A stretch of 32,135 nt of DNA from a virus: positions 1 through 32,135 of IMG/VR virus record IMGVR_UViG_3300006916_000197; one strand, written 5' to 3'. Position 1 is the first letter of the stretch. Each line of letters begins with the position of its first letter. The notes under the pieces are model-generated. The model had not been told where the DNA came from. It made no database searches and saw nothing but the letters and a program-made list of their open reading frames with translations. The position numbers and the translations under genes are program-made. Shown here one piece after another: positions 25,076 through 31,909 of this stretch.

Positions 25076-26761
25076 ATGGCTGGTGCTGGTGGAAAAGGTT
25101 TTTTTGATCGAACATGGGCAGATACTTTTAGTGAATCTCGAGACGTTTCTAATCGTACTACACCGATCAATTTACCCTATGGAAGACAAGTATTAGAAAT
25201 AGAAGGTCGTGGCGGTGTAGGAACTAAAGCGTATGTAAGACCTGCGTATTCAGATGGCGCAGATTATCCTTTGGTATATTCTGTAGAACCAGCTTATCAG
25301 ACTACCACTGCTGCATACTCTGTCATCACCTATTATCCTACACGATATTATAACTCGCATCCGCCTTCACCTCAACAAGCTACAGGCGGTTATAGTGTCT
25401 CAGCAGCTTATCCTAGTAATTATACTACACCGACCGGCCCGAATGCTGCCTATAGTGTATCAGTAAATTATCCGAACACTTACGCAACACAACCAGCATT
25501 CTATTCTCAAACATTTCAGCCTTCTACATATTATTTAGAAGGTGCTTCTGAATTTTCGGCATATATTTTTGAAGCTGCGTACACAGAACCAGCATATGCG
25601 TTTTACGGCTTTCAGCCCACAACATATACGGTGTATCCCGCTTATGAGACGGCATACACTTATCCTAATTCTTATACTTCACAAGCTGCAGGAGCAAATT
25701 ATTACCAATATCCGACAAGTTATACACAAGAACCGGCTTCAGAATTTTCGTATACACAACCAAGTACATATACTAGCTCGCTCGTAACTGATGGAACAAC
25801 TTATACCGTTATAGTATATGGCAGTAAAGGTGGTTATAGAACAAGAAATAATTGGACAACAGCATATAGTTCAGCCGGAGGCGGAACAACTTATGCGGAT
25901 CAGCCGGCAACATGGACTTCAGCCGCGGGTGCTTATAGCGCAGCGCCGTATCCGACCAATTGGACTGTTAATTACGGCGCTACAGTTTATGCAGACAATC
26001 CAGCAACATGGTATAAAGAACCATCAAATACGTATTTGCAGGCATCGTATCCTTCGCGAAATTTTCCCAGTTCATATTACGTTTCATATTATAATCAGCC
26101 TTCTACATATTATTTGGAACCGGCCAGCACCACGTATGTTGCTCATCCATCGTCAACATACTTACAACAAGCTGCGTATACTGGATATACAACTTATCCG
26201 TCTCGATTCCAAACTCAGGGTGCTTACACATTATATACTCATTATCCCACACGATATTATCAAGCGCATCCGCCTTCACCTGGTTTCCCCAGTGGTGGTT
26301 ATGCTGTGTCTACTCAATATCCTACGAATGTTCAGTATTATCCAGCAAGATATACAACAAGTGGTGGATACACATTGCAAACAAACTATCCCTCTGTATA
26401 TACAGCTGGTGTTGATGGTGAAGATACATCTGTTTCAATATCGGCAGCAGACGGCACATCATATGCATTCGTTGCTCCGGGCGCGCCAGCACCAGCTGGC
26501 TCGGGTTATTCTTTAGCACATGTATATAATTTCAAATATGGAGCTCAAGCTGGATATTATATACAGTTTGTCACGGTGCCCGGTCAATACACTACTCCGT
26601 CTGTTCCTAATGCCGTATATGCTACCTTACATGCTCCGCAATTGACCGGTGTTTATCAATCATCTGTGAATGCATATGTAGGTTGGTCTAGAAATAACTC
26701 ATTAGCCTCAGAAAAGGGCTATATAAATATCAGATACGATGGAGATCCTGATACTGTTTAA
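25076..26761 (+). CDS. Tyr/Pro-repeat virion adhesin-like protein
   Basis: A 561-residue protein in which about 84 residues (roughly 15%, hand count) are tyrosine. The N-terminus (TTPINLPYGRQVLEIEGRGG) and the very end (EKGYINIRYDGD) resemble the two ends of glycine-rich phage tip domains. Between them, about residues 62-446, lie repeats built on YP(S/T/N)xY followed by 6-10 spacer residues and AY. A Gly-rich break near residues 243-285 (IVYGSKGGYRTRNNWTTAYS) divides two halves. The copies YYPTRYYNSHPPSP and HYPTRYYQAHPPSP show an internal duplication. The RBS GAGGT is well placed (25066-25070). I know no family with this repeat; an adhesive or fibre-tip role is inference. The following gene is a putative hydroxylase. 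Confidence 0.8.
   Translation: MAGAGGKGFFDRTWADTFSESRDVSNRTTPINLPYGRQVLEIEGRGGVGTKAYVRPAYSDGADYPLVYSVEPAYQTTTAAYSVITYYPTRYYNSHPPSPQQATGGYSVSAAYPSNYTTPTGPNAAYSVSVNYPNTYATQPAFYSQTFQPSTYYLEGASEFSAYIFEAAYTEPAYAFYGFQPTTYTVYPAYETAYTYPNSYTSQAAGANYYQYPTSYTQEPASEFSYTQPSTYTSSLVTDGTTYTVIVYGSKGGYRTRNNWTTAYSSAGGGTTYADQPATWTSAAGAYSAAPYPTNWTVNYGATVYADNPATWYKEPSNTYLQASYPSRNFPSSYYVSYYNQPSTYYLEPASTTYVAHPSSTYLQQAAYTGYTTYPSRFQTQGAYTLYTHYPTRYYQAHPPSPGFPSGGYAVSTQYPTNVQYYPARYTTSGGYTLQTNYPSVYTAGVDGEDTSVSISAADGTSYAFVAPGAPAPAGSGYSLAHVYNFKYGAQAGYYIQFVTVPGQYTTPSVPNAVYATLHAPQLTGVYQSSVNAYVGWSRNNSLASEKGYINIRYDGDPDTV
25260..26412 (+). repeat. Tyr-Pro repeat array
   Basis: About twenty degenerate units of 15-22 residues contain YP(S/T/N)x(Y/F/W) or QPSTYY/QPATW cores. 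Two 70-base blocks (25331-25401 and 26241-26311) and two identical 20-mers (25517-25536 and 26096-26115) show internal duplication. Length varies between units, so this is not simple microsatellite DNA. Confidence 0.75.
26722..26729 (+). promoter_or_regulatory. T4-type late promoter TATAAATA before the oxygenase gene
   Basis: An exact TATAAATA lies in the last codons of the Tyr-rich gene, 31 bases before the first ATG of the oxygenase frame and 49 before the preferred ATG at 26779. T4 late transcription starts just downstream of this motif. The spacing matches the second well-placed site at 30923. Confidence 0.55.
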
Positions 26762-26778
26762 TGCGAGGTGTATACATT

Positions 26779-27408
26779 ATGTTTCCAATCAATCAACCCT
26801 TAGTTCCCCAATATCTTCTTCCGCATTTTGGTGTAATGAAAGATGTATTCGTTGAGGAAGAAATACAAAGAATACAGTTTTTCGAAAAAATATTAGATTT
26901 TAAACCAGGTGAGACAGTAGGCCAGATGATGGGTGAGGATCAATCTGAAGATCGCATTGCTCGAAAAGTTAAAAAGGCTTTAATGCCGATTGATCAAAAT
27001 ACTCAATGGTTATGGGATAAAGTTTCTCATATTACTGGAAAAGCTAATTACGATCTTTTTCTTTACGACATCACGAGTTTAGAAAACCTTGAATATCTAA
27101 TATATACAAATGATGACGAAGGCCCTGATTTTTATACAACACATCGTGACGTATTGACGAGAGGTCATAACAGATATGACAGAAAAATATCTGGAATTAT
27201 TATGCTCTCCAATCGTGATGAATATAAAGGTGGAGAAATTTTAATTGACCTCGCGGGTAATCACGATAAAACCAAATGGCAGAAAGTAGAAATGAATAGA
27301 GGTGACGTATGTTTCTTCGATTCAATGTTTCTGCATAGTGTTGAACCTGTGACAGAGGGAAAAAGACAAGTTTTAGTTTTTTGGGCCCACGGAAAAAATA
27401 AACTTTAA
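26779..27408 (+). CDS. 2OG-Fe(II) oxygenase, prolyl-hydroxylase (PKHD)-like
   Basis: A 209-residue protein from the ATG at 26779. That start has GAGG (26765-26768) at good spacing; the ATG at 26761, overlapping the previous stop, is the alternative and adds six residues. The iron-binding triad is visible as H122-R-D124 (THRDVLTRGHN) and H186 (FLHSVEPV), with R196 (EGKRQVLVFW) to bind 2-oxoglutarate. KISGIIMLSNRDEYKGGEIL and RGDVCFFDS are the usual strands of the double-stranded beta-helix. The length is normal for PKHD-type phage oxygenases. Substrate is unknown. The adjacent Tyr/Pro-repeat protein is the obvious candidate for prolyl or tyrosyl hydroxylation, but this is inference. Confidence 0.85.
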   Translation: MFPINQPLVPQYLLPHFGVMKDVFVEEEIQRIQFFEKILDFKPGETVGQMMGEDQSEDRIARKVKKALMPIDQNTQWLWDKVSHITGKANYDLFLYDITSLENLEYLIYTNDDEGPDFYTTHRDVLTRGHNRYDRKISGIIMLSNRDEYKGGEILIDLAGNHDKTKWQKVEMNRGDVCFFDSMFLHSVEPVTEGKRQVLVFWAHGKNKL

Positions 27409-27423
27409 TAGATAAATAAGCTT

Positions 27424-27681
27424 ATGAAGATATGGGATAAAATAGTTGCAAAGATTGATGCGTGGCTTCACGACGAATTCGAAGTCACCATTTATTTTGC
27501 AGGCGAAGTAATCGAAAAACCAGATGGCAGTAAAATCGCTACAGGCAATCCGAAAACATATGTATGTAGTAAGTTGATCAAGGTTACTGAGACACATTTT
27601 AAGTTATTAACAACCGATAAACGATTAGTGGAGATAAAAACGGTAGCACCTGTAGGGTATGACGTTGTCAAGATCAAATAG
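27424..27681 (+). CDS. Small hypothetical protein upstream of the lysis cassette
   Basis: An 85-residue protein I cannot assign. The N-terminus (MKIWDKIVAKIDAWLHDEFE) is an amphipathic helix, followed by short beta strands (VTIYFAGEVIEKP, YVCSKLIKV, HFKLLTTDKRLVEIKTV) that suggest a small barrel or sheet. There is no signal peptide or membrane segment. A GATAAATA (27411-27418) ends 5 bases before the ATG. It precedes the holin candidate by 8 bases, so it may be transcribed with the lysis genes. A lysis-related role is not supported by its sequence. Confidence 0.75.
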   Translation: MKIWDKIVAKIDAWLHDEFEVTIYFAGEVIEKPDGSKIATGNPKTYVCSKLIKVTETHFKLLTTDKRLVEIKTVAPVGYDVVKIK

Positions 27682-27689
27682 GAGCTAAC

Positions 27690-28016
27690 ATGTCCGAAGA
27701 AGTCGAAAAGTCTGGATTTCATCCAGCAGATACTAATGGTGATGGAAAGGTCAGTGCTGAAGAGCATGCGATGTATATGGAGTTTAAGAGAAAGGAACTA
27801 GAAGATGCCGATGCAATGCGAGACGCACAACGAAATATGGCATGGTTCTCTCTTGCTGGTATGTTATTCTATCCCGCCATGGTTGTTGCTACTGATATTG
27901 CTGGTTTAGAAAAAGCATCGAACATTTTAGGTGATATGGCGCCGACCTATTTTGTTGCAGTCGCTGGCTTAGTTGCAGCATTCTTTGGTGCCCAAGCATG
28001 GAGTAAAGGTAAGTAA
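27690..28016 (+). CDS. EF-hand, two-TM membrane protein, holin candidate
   Basis: A 108-residue protein with a strong RBS (AGGAG, 27680-27684). Residues 14-25 (DTNGDGKVSAEE) form a canonical 12-position EF-hand loop with D14, N16, D18, S22 and E25 as calcium ligands. Residues 26-50 are a charged helix (MYMEFKRKELEDADAMRDAQ). Two hydrophobic segments follow, about 50-71 (MAWFSLAGMLFYPAMVV) and 83-104 (TYFVAVAGLVAAFFGAQAW), and a basic end (SKGK). Size, two TM segments and position directly before a spanin pair fit a holin. The calcium-binding domain would be on the N-terminal side of TM1. No endolysin gene is in the window. Function is inference. Confidence 0.7.
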   Translation: MSEEVEKSGFHPADTNGDGKVSAEEHAMYMEFKRKELEDADAMRDAQRNMAWFSLAGMLFYPAMVVATDIAGLEKASNILGDMAPTYFVAVAGLVAAFFGAQAWSKGK

Positions 28017-28017
28017 T

Positions 28018-28413
28018 ATGCCGTATTTGATTTTAATGTTTTTGTTATCCGGCATGGTAGGAGGCGCGTGGTTCTATTACACTGATACACAAGAGCGTCT
28101 CGCTACCCTTCGTGATAACAACGCAAAGTTGATGATGGTTGCTGAGACTAATCAAGAAACCATTAATAATTTACAAGCCGATTATAAACTCGCACAAGAG
28201 AATATGCTCGCGCTGCAAGAAAGGGCAAAAGAAGCAGAGAAGTATCAAGACGAGTTAGCTGCAAAGCTACGACGACATGATCTCACACGACTCACCCTAC
28301 AGAAACCTGGACTAATTGAAAAGAGAGTAAACAATGCTACGGACAAGATTTTCTCAGAGCTCGAAATCGATTCTGGCGCTGAGCCTCCTGTTCCCGCTGA
28401 TCAGCCTGAATAG
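28018..28413 (+). CDS. Inner-membrane spanin (Rz-like)
   Basis: A 131-residue protein; I start at the ATG 28018, one base after the holin candidate's stop, because it opens directly with a TM anchor. Residues 2-20 (PYLILMFLLSGMVGGAWFY) are an N-terminal membrane anchor. About residues 22-95 form a long charged coiled coil (NNAKLMMVAETNQETINNLQ, then ALQERAKEAEKYQDELAAKL). The end is acidic and Pro-rich (SGAEPPVPADQPE). This is the i-spanin architecture: an inner-membrane anchor with a periplasmic coiled coil that binds an outer-membrane o-spanin. The o-spanin frame starts inside this gene, which supports the call. Confidence 0.75.
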   Translation: MPYLILMFLLSGMVGGAWFYYTDTQERLATLRDNNAKLMMVAETNQETINNLQADYKLAQENMLALQERAKEAEKYQDELAAKLRRHDLTRLTLQKPGLIEKRVNNATDKIFSELEIDSGAEPPVPADQPE

Positions 28414-28792
28414 TGGCTGTGCAAGCGTAGAACCAACTGTCGTAGTCAAGACCGACTACGTAGTCAAGGATATTCCTATCCAACCCCGGCCCAAACCTAT
28501 GAATCTGCATAGGGTAAAGTTTTATGCTGTGACGCCTGAAAACATGGAAGAGTTTCTCGTAAGGTTCGAAGAAGAGAGTGGTACTACTGTATTCTTTGCG
28601 ATGAGTGTTCCTGACTATGAGAACATGAGCCTGAATGTTGCTGAATTGCGTCGATATATAAACCAGCAGAAAGCTCTTATTGTATATTATGAGGAGTCTA
28701 TTGAGACGATGATCAAAGAAACTCCCGAAGATACCGAAGAAGTCGTACAAGAAGGAACAGATTCTGTATTTGATTTGATTAAATTTGACTGA
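28334..28792 (+). CDS. Outer-membrane spanin lipoprotein (Rz1-like), partly embedded
   Basis: A 152-residue protein in a different frame that overlaps the i-spanin by 80 bases. Residues 1-28 form a lipoprotein signal: basic start (RTR), hydrophobic core ILALSLLFPLISL, then NSGC with C29 as the lipidated residue. The -3 residue is Asn, a less usual lipobox. After C29 comes a Val/Pro-rich stretch (IPIQPRPKPM), as in Rz1 proteins. The mature part is longer than lambda Rz1 (60 residues in all) and ends in a helical, acidic segment. Overlapping frames and lipobox next to a coiled-coil i-spanin fit a two-component spanin that fuses the inner and outer membranes at lysis. Confidence 0.75.
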   Translation: MLRTRFSQSSKSILALSLLFPLISLNSGCASVEPTVVVKTDYVVKDIPIQPRPKPMNLHRVKFYAVTPENMEEFLVRFEEESGTTVFFAMSVPDYENMSLNVAELRRYINQQKALIVYYEESIETMIKETPEDTEEVVQEGTDSVFDLIKFD

Positions 28793-28802
28793 GAATTAAT
28801 AA

Positions 28803-29534
28803 ATGAATGAAGTGAATGTCGACTTTGTTGATATAACAAAAAAAATCTATAGCCTACATCCAATACAAAAAGCAGTATCTGTAGAAGGCGCCCATAAAAA
28901 AATTCAATTAGAGAAACACGGTCGCGAAACCTTTGTCGACTGTCCTGGCATTTTTGATTATAAAAGCCAAGGATGGATTATGACGGCATGGGATGAATTT
29001 ACTGTGTATGCATCTGAAGGTGCAACGATGGCATATGCTGGTAGTGATGGTAGGCCGACAGATTTTCCTACTCCAAAGCCGATACATAAAACAAATCCCA
29101 ATCCTATGAGTGCAGACATTACTGACGGCATTCCAAATGATGCTACAGAGTGTCCAGTAAAAAGATTACAACCTCTTCATTTTTGCAGTCCGTGGAGAGT
29201 CCAACCTCAAAACGATATTTCTCTTTTATTAATGCCTCCATTTTACCATAGCCAATATATCATGGAAAATTTTATGATATATCCTGGTATAGTTGATTAT
29301 ACCCAAAAATTTCATACTATCAATGTTATCATGTCTCCCAAGAAAGAGGGTACGTTTGTTATTAAAGCTGGCACACCTTTGCTACATATGATACCTATTC
29401 AAAAGGGCACATATAACTTAAAATACGGACCTCAGACAAAAGAAGATATAGGTGTTGTCGCGTCCGCGAAACAATTTTATCGTAGATATATTATGAAAAG
29501 ATCGAAATACACACTGGAGAAATTTGATGATTGA
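28803..29534 (+). CDS. Phage protein of unknown function, DUF6065-like pattern
   Basis: A 243-residue protein without signal or TM. Visible landmarks are VDCPGIFDYKSQGWIMTAWD near residue 45, PLHFCSPWRVQPQNDISLLL near 121, and FVIKAGTPLLHMIPIQKGTY near 182. The order 'substrate-free beta strands, W-x-I-x-P-x-G/D-x-S, then GxPLxxMIP' recalls DUF6065-like proteins found in phages next to oxygenase genes; I am not sure of the family. It lies between the spanin pair and a JmjC/cupin-like gene, and its stop overlaps the next ATG by eight bases. Possible link to the modification genes around it is context only. Confidence 0.6.
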   Translation: MNEVNVDFVDITKKIYSLHPIQKAVSVEGAHKKIQLEKHGRETFVDCPGIFDYKSQGWIMTAWDEFTVYASEGATMAYAGSDGRPTDFPTPKPIHKTNPNPMSADITDGIPNDATECPVKRLQPLHFCSPWRVQPQNDISLLLMPPFYHSQYIMENFMIYPGIVDYTQKFHTINVIMSPKKEGTFVIKAGTPLLHMIPIQKGTYNLKYGPQTKEDIGVVASAKQFYRRYIMKRSKYTLEKFDD

Positions 29535-30294
29535 TTTAGATAAATTGTATAAGTTAAGAAAAACCATACATTTTAACGACAATGTGTATCATTCTGAAAA
29601 ACTTCTAATAGAAAAAATTTGTGATTGGGATGACTTCAGAGATTGTACTATAGAAAATAATACTTATAATTGCTCTATTTTAAATAAAACTGATAGCATT
29701 TATGAACCTGTGAGTACGATGGAAGTCAGAACTAAGAATAATACAAAAGAAAAACAAATATATCATACGACTGGGGACATTAATGGCACACCTAGTTGGG
29801 ATGCTAGAGATTATTTCGAAAACGGCCACATGGTTGTTATAAAAAATTTCGAAAGAAAAAATGAAAATGTCAACAATCTTATAAAACAATTGTTGTATGT
29901 ATTTTATTTAAATATCGAAGATCATGGAGTTTGGCCAGCAATTATTAATCAATATTCAGGCCACGCGCATTTGTATGGTGGTCTAGAAAATAGTAATTCT
30001 TTTGAACCGCATGCCGACCCTTATTGCAATTTTATATTTCAAATTGAAGGAACAACAGAAGTAACTATCTACAAAAATAGAGCGTGCTCATTAATGGATC
30101 ATCAACTGCAGATTTCTGCTACAGAGAACCAAAGAAAAGAAACTATAGGTAATCTAGAAGTGCAAGAAATAATTACTATGAACGAAGGTGATTGTTTGTA
30201 CATACCAAATCGTCAATTTAATTATTTTAAATCCAAAACAAATAGATTGTCACTCAGTATTCCACTCATTATGAAAGGTCCAATGGCTTACTGA
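29527..30294 (+). CDS. JmjC/cupin-like protein, possible 2OG oxygenase with altered triad
   Basis: A 255-residue protein; ATG at 29527 is chosen over the TTG three bases earlier. Residues 96-115 (GHMVVIKNFERKNENVNNLI) look like the substrate-facing lead-in of JmjC/cupin_4 proteins. The core has FEPHADPYCNFIFQIEGTTE with H162 and D164 as two metal ligands, then EVTIYKNR, and EGDCLYIPNRQFNYFKSK. In the family the last segment normally reads GDxLYIPxxxxH. Here the His position holds a polar or aromatic residue (N/Y), so iron binding may be changed or lost. It overlaps both neighbours (8 bases upstream, 1 base downstream). A hydroxylase role is plausible but uncertain. Confidence 0.65.
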   Translation: MIDLDKLYKLRKTIHFNDNVYHSEKLLIEKICDWDDFRDCTIENNTYNCSILNKTDSIYEPVSTMEVRTKNNTKEKQIYHTTGDINGTPSWDARDYFENGHMVVIKNFERKNENVNNLIKQLLYVFYLNIEDHGVWPAIINQYSGHAHLYGGLENSNSFEPHADPYCNFIFQIEGTTEVTIYKNRACSLMDHQLQISATENQRKETIGNLEVQEIITMNEGDCLYIPNRQFNYFKSKTNRLSLSIPLIMKGPMAY

Positions 30295-30935
30295 TGGATA
30301 TGAATATACAACGAAAAGATATTTTTGTTGAAAGTATCTTTGACGTAGAAGTTCCCGATGTAGATACTGATGGAATTTATGCCTTTTTTATGGAGGCAAA
30401 AAAAAATCACAGTGGTATTTCAAGATCAAATTACGGTGGCTGGCAATTTGATATGAAAACTGATGTTTGTCCAGCATACGATGATCTGCTTCAAAAATTA
30501 GATATGGCTGCAAATCATATCATCAGAAATGTTTTTAAAATGGATCTAGAAGTATTTGTATGTAATTCATGGTTGAATCATAGTTTAAAAGGCGGAATGA
30601 ATTCAATACATACTCATCCTGGAGCTCTTCTTTCCGGAGCATTTTATATCAAAACTAGTGACAATACTGGAGACATTAATTTTGTCAGGGAAAGTGCACA
30701 CGCCATTGAAAATACTTTACATTATTTAAATGCAGATTATATAAGAAAAAAGAGAGATAGATTGTGGATGACAAATCACTCGCGGCCGCCTAAACAAAAT
30801 CATGCTTATATGTTTTCTCCGTGGTTGATGCATGAGGTAATGGAAAACACAACAAACGATGATCGTTTAGTAGCAGGATTTAATGTTAGGCCAGTTTTTC
30901 CGGAAGATAGGGTCGCGGCCGTTATAAATAAATAG
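30294..30935 (+). CDS. Putative 2OG-Fe(II) oxygenase, TIGR02466-like
   Basis: A 213-residue protein with the pattern of the TIGR02466 family: SNYGGWQFDMKTD near residue 44, FVCNSWLNHSLKGGMNSIHT leading to H106-T-H108-PGALLSGAFYI, GDINFVRES, and MFSPWLMHEVMENTTNDDR with H180 and R191 as distal ligand and 2-oxoglutarate-binding residue, then GFNV. Members occur widely in marine phages; their substrates are not known to me. It starts in the stop codon of the JmjC-like gene (TGATG), so the two should be made together. A late promoter lies over its last codons, driving the next gene. Confidence 0.75.
   Translation: MDMNIQRKDIFVESIFDVEVPDVDTDGIYAFFMEAKKNHSGISRSNYGGWQFDMKTDVCPAYDDLLQKLDMAANHIIRNVFKMDLEVFVCNSWLNHSLKGGMNSIHTHPGALLSGAFYIKTSDNTGDINFVRESAHAIENTLHYLNADYIRKKRDRLWMTNHSRPPKQNHAYMFSPWLMHEVMENTTNDDRLVAGFNVRPVFPEDRVAAVINK
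30923..30930 (+). promoter_or_regulatory. T4-type late promoter TATAAATA before the second structural block
   Basis: An exact TATAAATA overlaps the last codons of the oxygenase gene and ends 37 bases before the ATG at 30968. The intergenic leader contains the RBS GTAGGAACCA (30953-30962), the same ten bases that precede the long fibre gene (19557-19566). Position at the head of a new gene block makes this the best-placed promoter in the window. Confidence 0.6.
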
Positions 30936-30967
30936 ATAAAAATAGATTCATCGTAGGAACCACGAAT

Positions 30968-31324
30968 ATGTCCTCTACACGAGCTGAAGATCTGACCATT
31001 ATACAAGGGACGGATGTCACATTCAAAATCAATATCCAAGAACCTGATGGCACAGCTAAAGATGTGACATCTCAGAATTTCTATGCTTCTCTTAAAAAAT
31101 CTTATACTTCATTAGATTCTACTAAAATCGATTTTACTACAAGTGTCGTTGATGCTGCAAATGGTATTATTACTATTTCTTTAGATAGTGATACAACTGC
31201 GACTCTTGATCACAATACACGATACGTATATGACTGTTTTATGGCAGCTGCAGGTAATAATAATATTATCAGTATTTTAGAAGGTAAAGTTTTCGTCAAA
31301 CCGAGTGTAACGAGGGTAGGCTAA
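30968..31324 (+). CDS. Small virion protein, Ig-like/BppU N-terminal-type beta domain
   Basis: A 118-residue beta-rich protein. The pattern LTIIQGTDVTFKINIQEPDG, then KDVTSQNFYASLKKSY, IITISLDSDTTATL, RYVYDCFM and EGKVFVKPSVTRV matches small phage proteins (often annotated as virion structural) with a BppU-N-like immunoglobulin-type sandwich. These typically decorate the baseplate or fibre head. It is the first gene after the late promoter at 30923 and overlaps the next start by one base. Confidence 0.7.
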   Translation: MSSTRAEDLTIIQGTDVTFKINIQEPDGTAKDVTSQNFYASLKKSYTSLDSTKIDFTTSVVDAANGIITISLDSDTTATLDHNTRYVYDCFMAAAGNNNIISILEGKVFVKPSVTRVG

Positions 31325-31572
31325 TGAGTACTATTGTTACACGAACAAACGGCGCTACTGCAAAAGGTTCGAGCCTTACTCATGAAGAGCTTGATGACAA
31401 CTTTATCAATTTAAATACTGATAAGTATCAATCAGGTGATGATATTGTTGCCAATACAGTGAGTGTATCTGGTGGCACATCCACAGAATTTCTTAAAGCC
31501 GATGGTTCTAAAGACTCTAATACATACGGCACAATAGACGACGCAACTGCGCTAGCAATTGCATTAGGATAA
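31324..31572 (+). CDS. Short fibre-head-like protein
   Basis: An 82-residue protein. The start (MSTIVTRTNGATAKGSSLTH, then EELDDNFINLNTDKY) is the common N-terminal attachment sequence of phage fibres. The end (GGTSTEFLKADGSKDSNTYG) is a linker usually found inside longer fibres. Here the frame stops after 82 residues with no shaft, so it is either a genuine small adaptor or the remaining head of a once longer fibre. The stop is followed 4 bases later by the next ATG. Confidence 0.65.
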   Translation: MSTIVTRTNGATAKGSSLTHEELDDNFINLNTDKYQSGDDIVANTVSVSGGTSTEFLKADGSKDSNTYGTIDDATALAIALG

Positions 31573-31576
31573 TCAA

Positions 31577-31909
31577 ATGGCCAACACATTTAAAAATGCT
31601 TCGTTACAGAATGTGAGTAATAGTAGTTACGATACACTCTATACTGCGCCAGCAGCAACAACGACTGTCATCTTAGGTGTTGCATTGTGTAATAAGAGTG
31701 CGTCAGGTATCGTCGCCTCGCTACGTTTTACTGACAGTTCAGCAGCAACAAATACTCTCGTGCTAAACGAAGTGAATATTCCTGGTGATACAACACTTGA
31801 AGTATTAGCAGGACAAAAATATATTTTGGAAACAGGAGATTCTTTAGCACTTCAAGCGGGATCTGCATCAGCACTTGATGTAACGCTTGGAATTATGGAG
31901 ATCACCTAA
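31577..31909 (+). CDS. Small virion protein of fibre cluster
   Basis: A 110-residue beta-rich protein (LYTAPAATTTVILGVALCNK, then ASLRFTDSS, VNIPGDTTLEVLAGQKYILE, GDSLALQAGSASALDVTLGI). This pattern is common in marine phage structural clusters, as a jelly-roll-like decoration or fibre protein. It overlaps the next start by one base (TAATG). No enzymatic motif is seen. Confidence 0.65.
   Translation: MANTFKNASLQNVSNSSYDTLYTAPAATTTVILGVALCNKSASGIVASLRFTDSSAATNTLVLNEVNIPGDTTLEVLAGQKYILETGDSLALQAGSASALDVTLGIMEIT

Noticed and set aside
25818-26516. A 232-codon + strand frame inside the Tyr-rich gene
   Set aside because: It is a shadow frame from the repetitive Tyr/Pro codons, with low-complexity His/Ile/Arg content and a fully overlapping real gene.
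27411-27418. GATAAATA before the 85-residue gene
   Set aside because: It ends 5 bases before the ATG; it could only serve the lysis genes further down, and the first base departs from consensus.
30936-30967. Possible hairpin terminator between the oxygenase and the next virion gene
   Set aside because: The inverted match is imperfect, there is no stable stem and no U-run.
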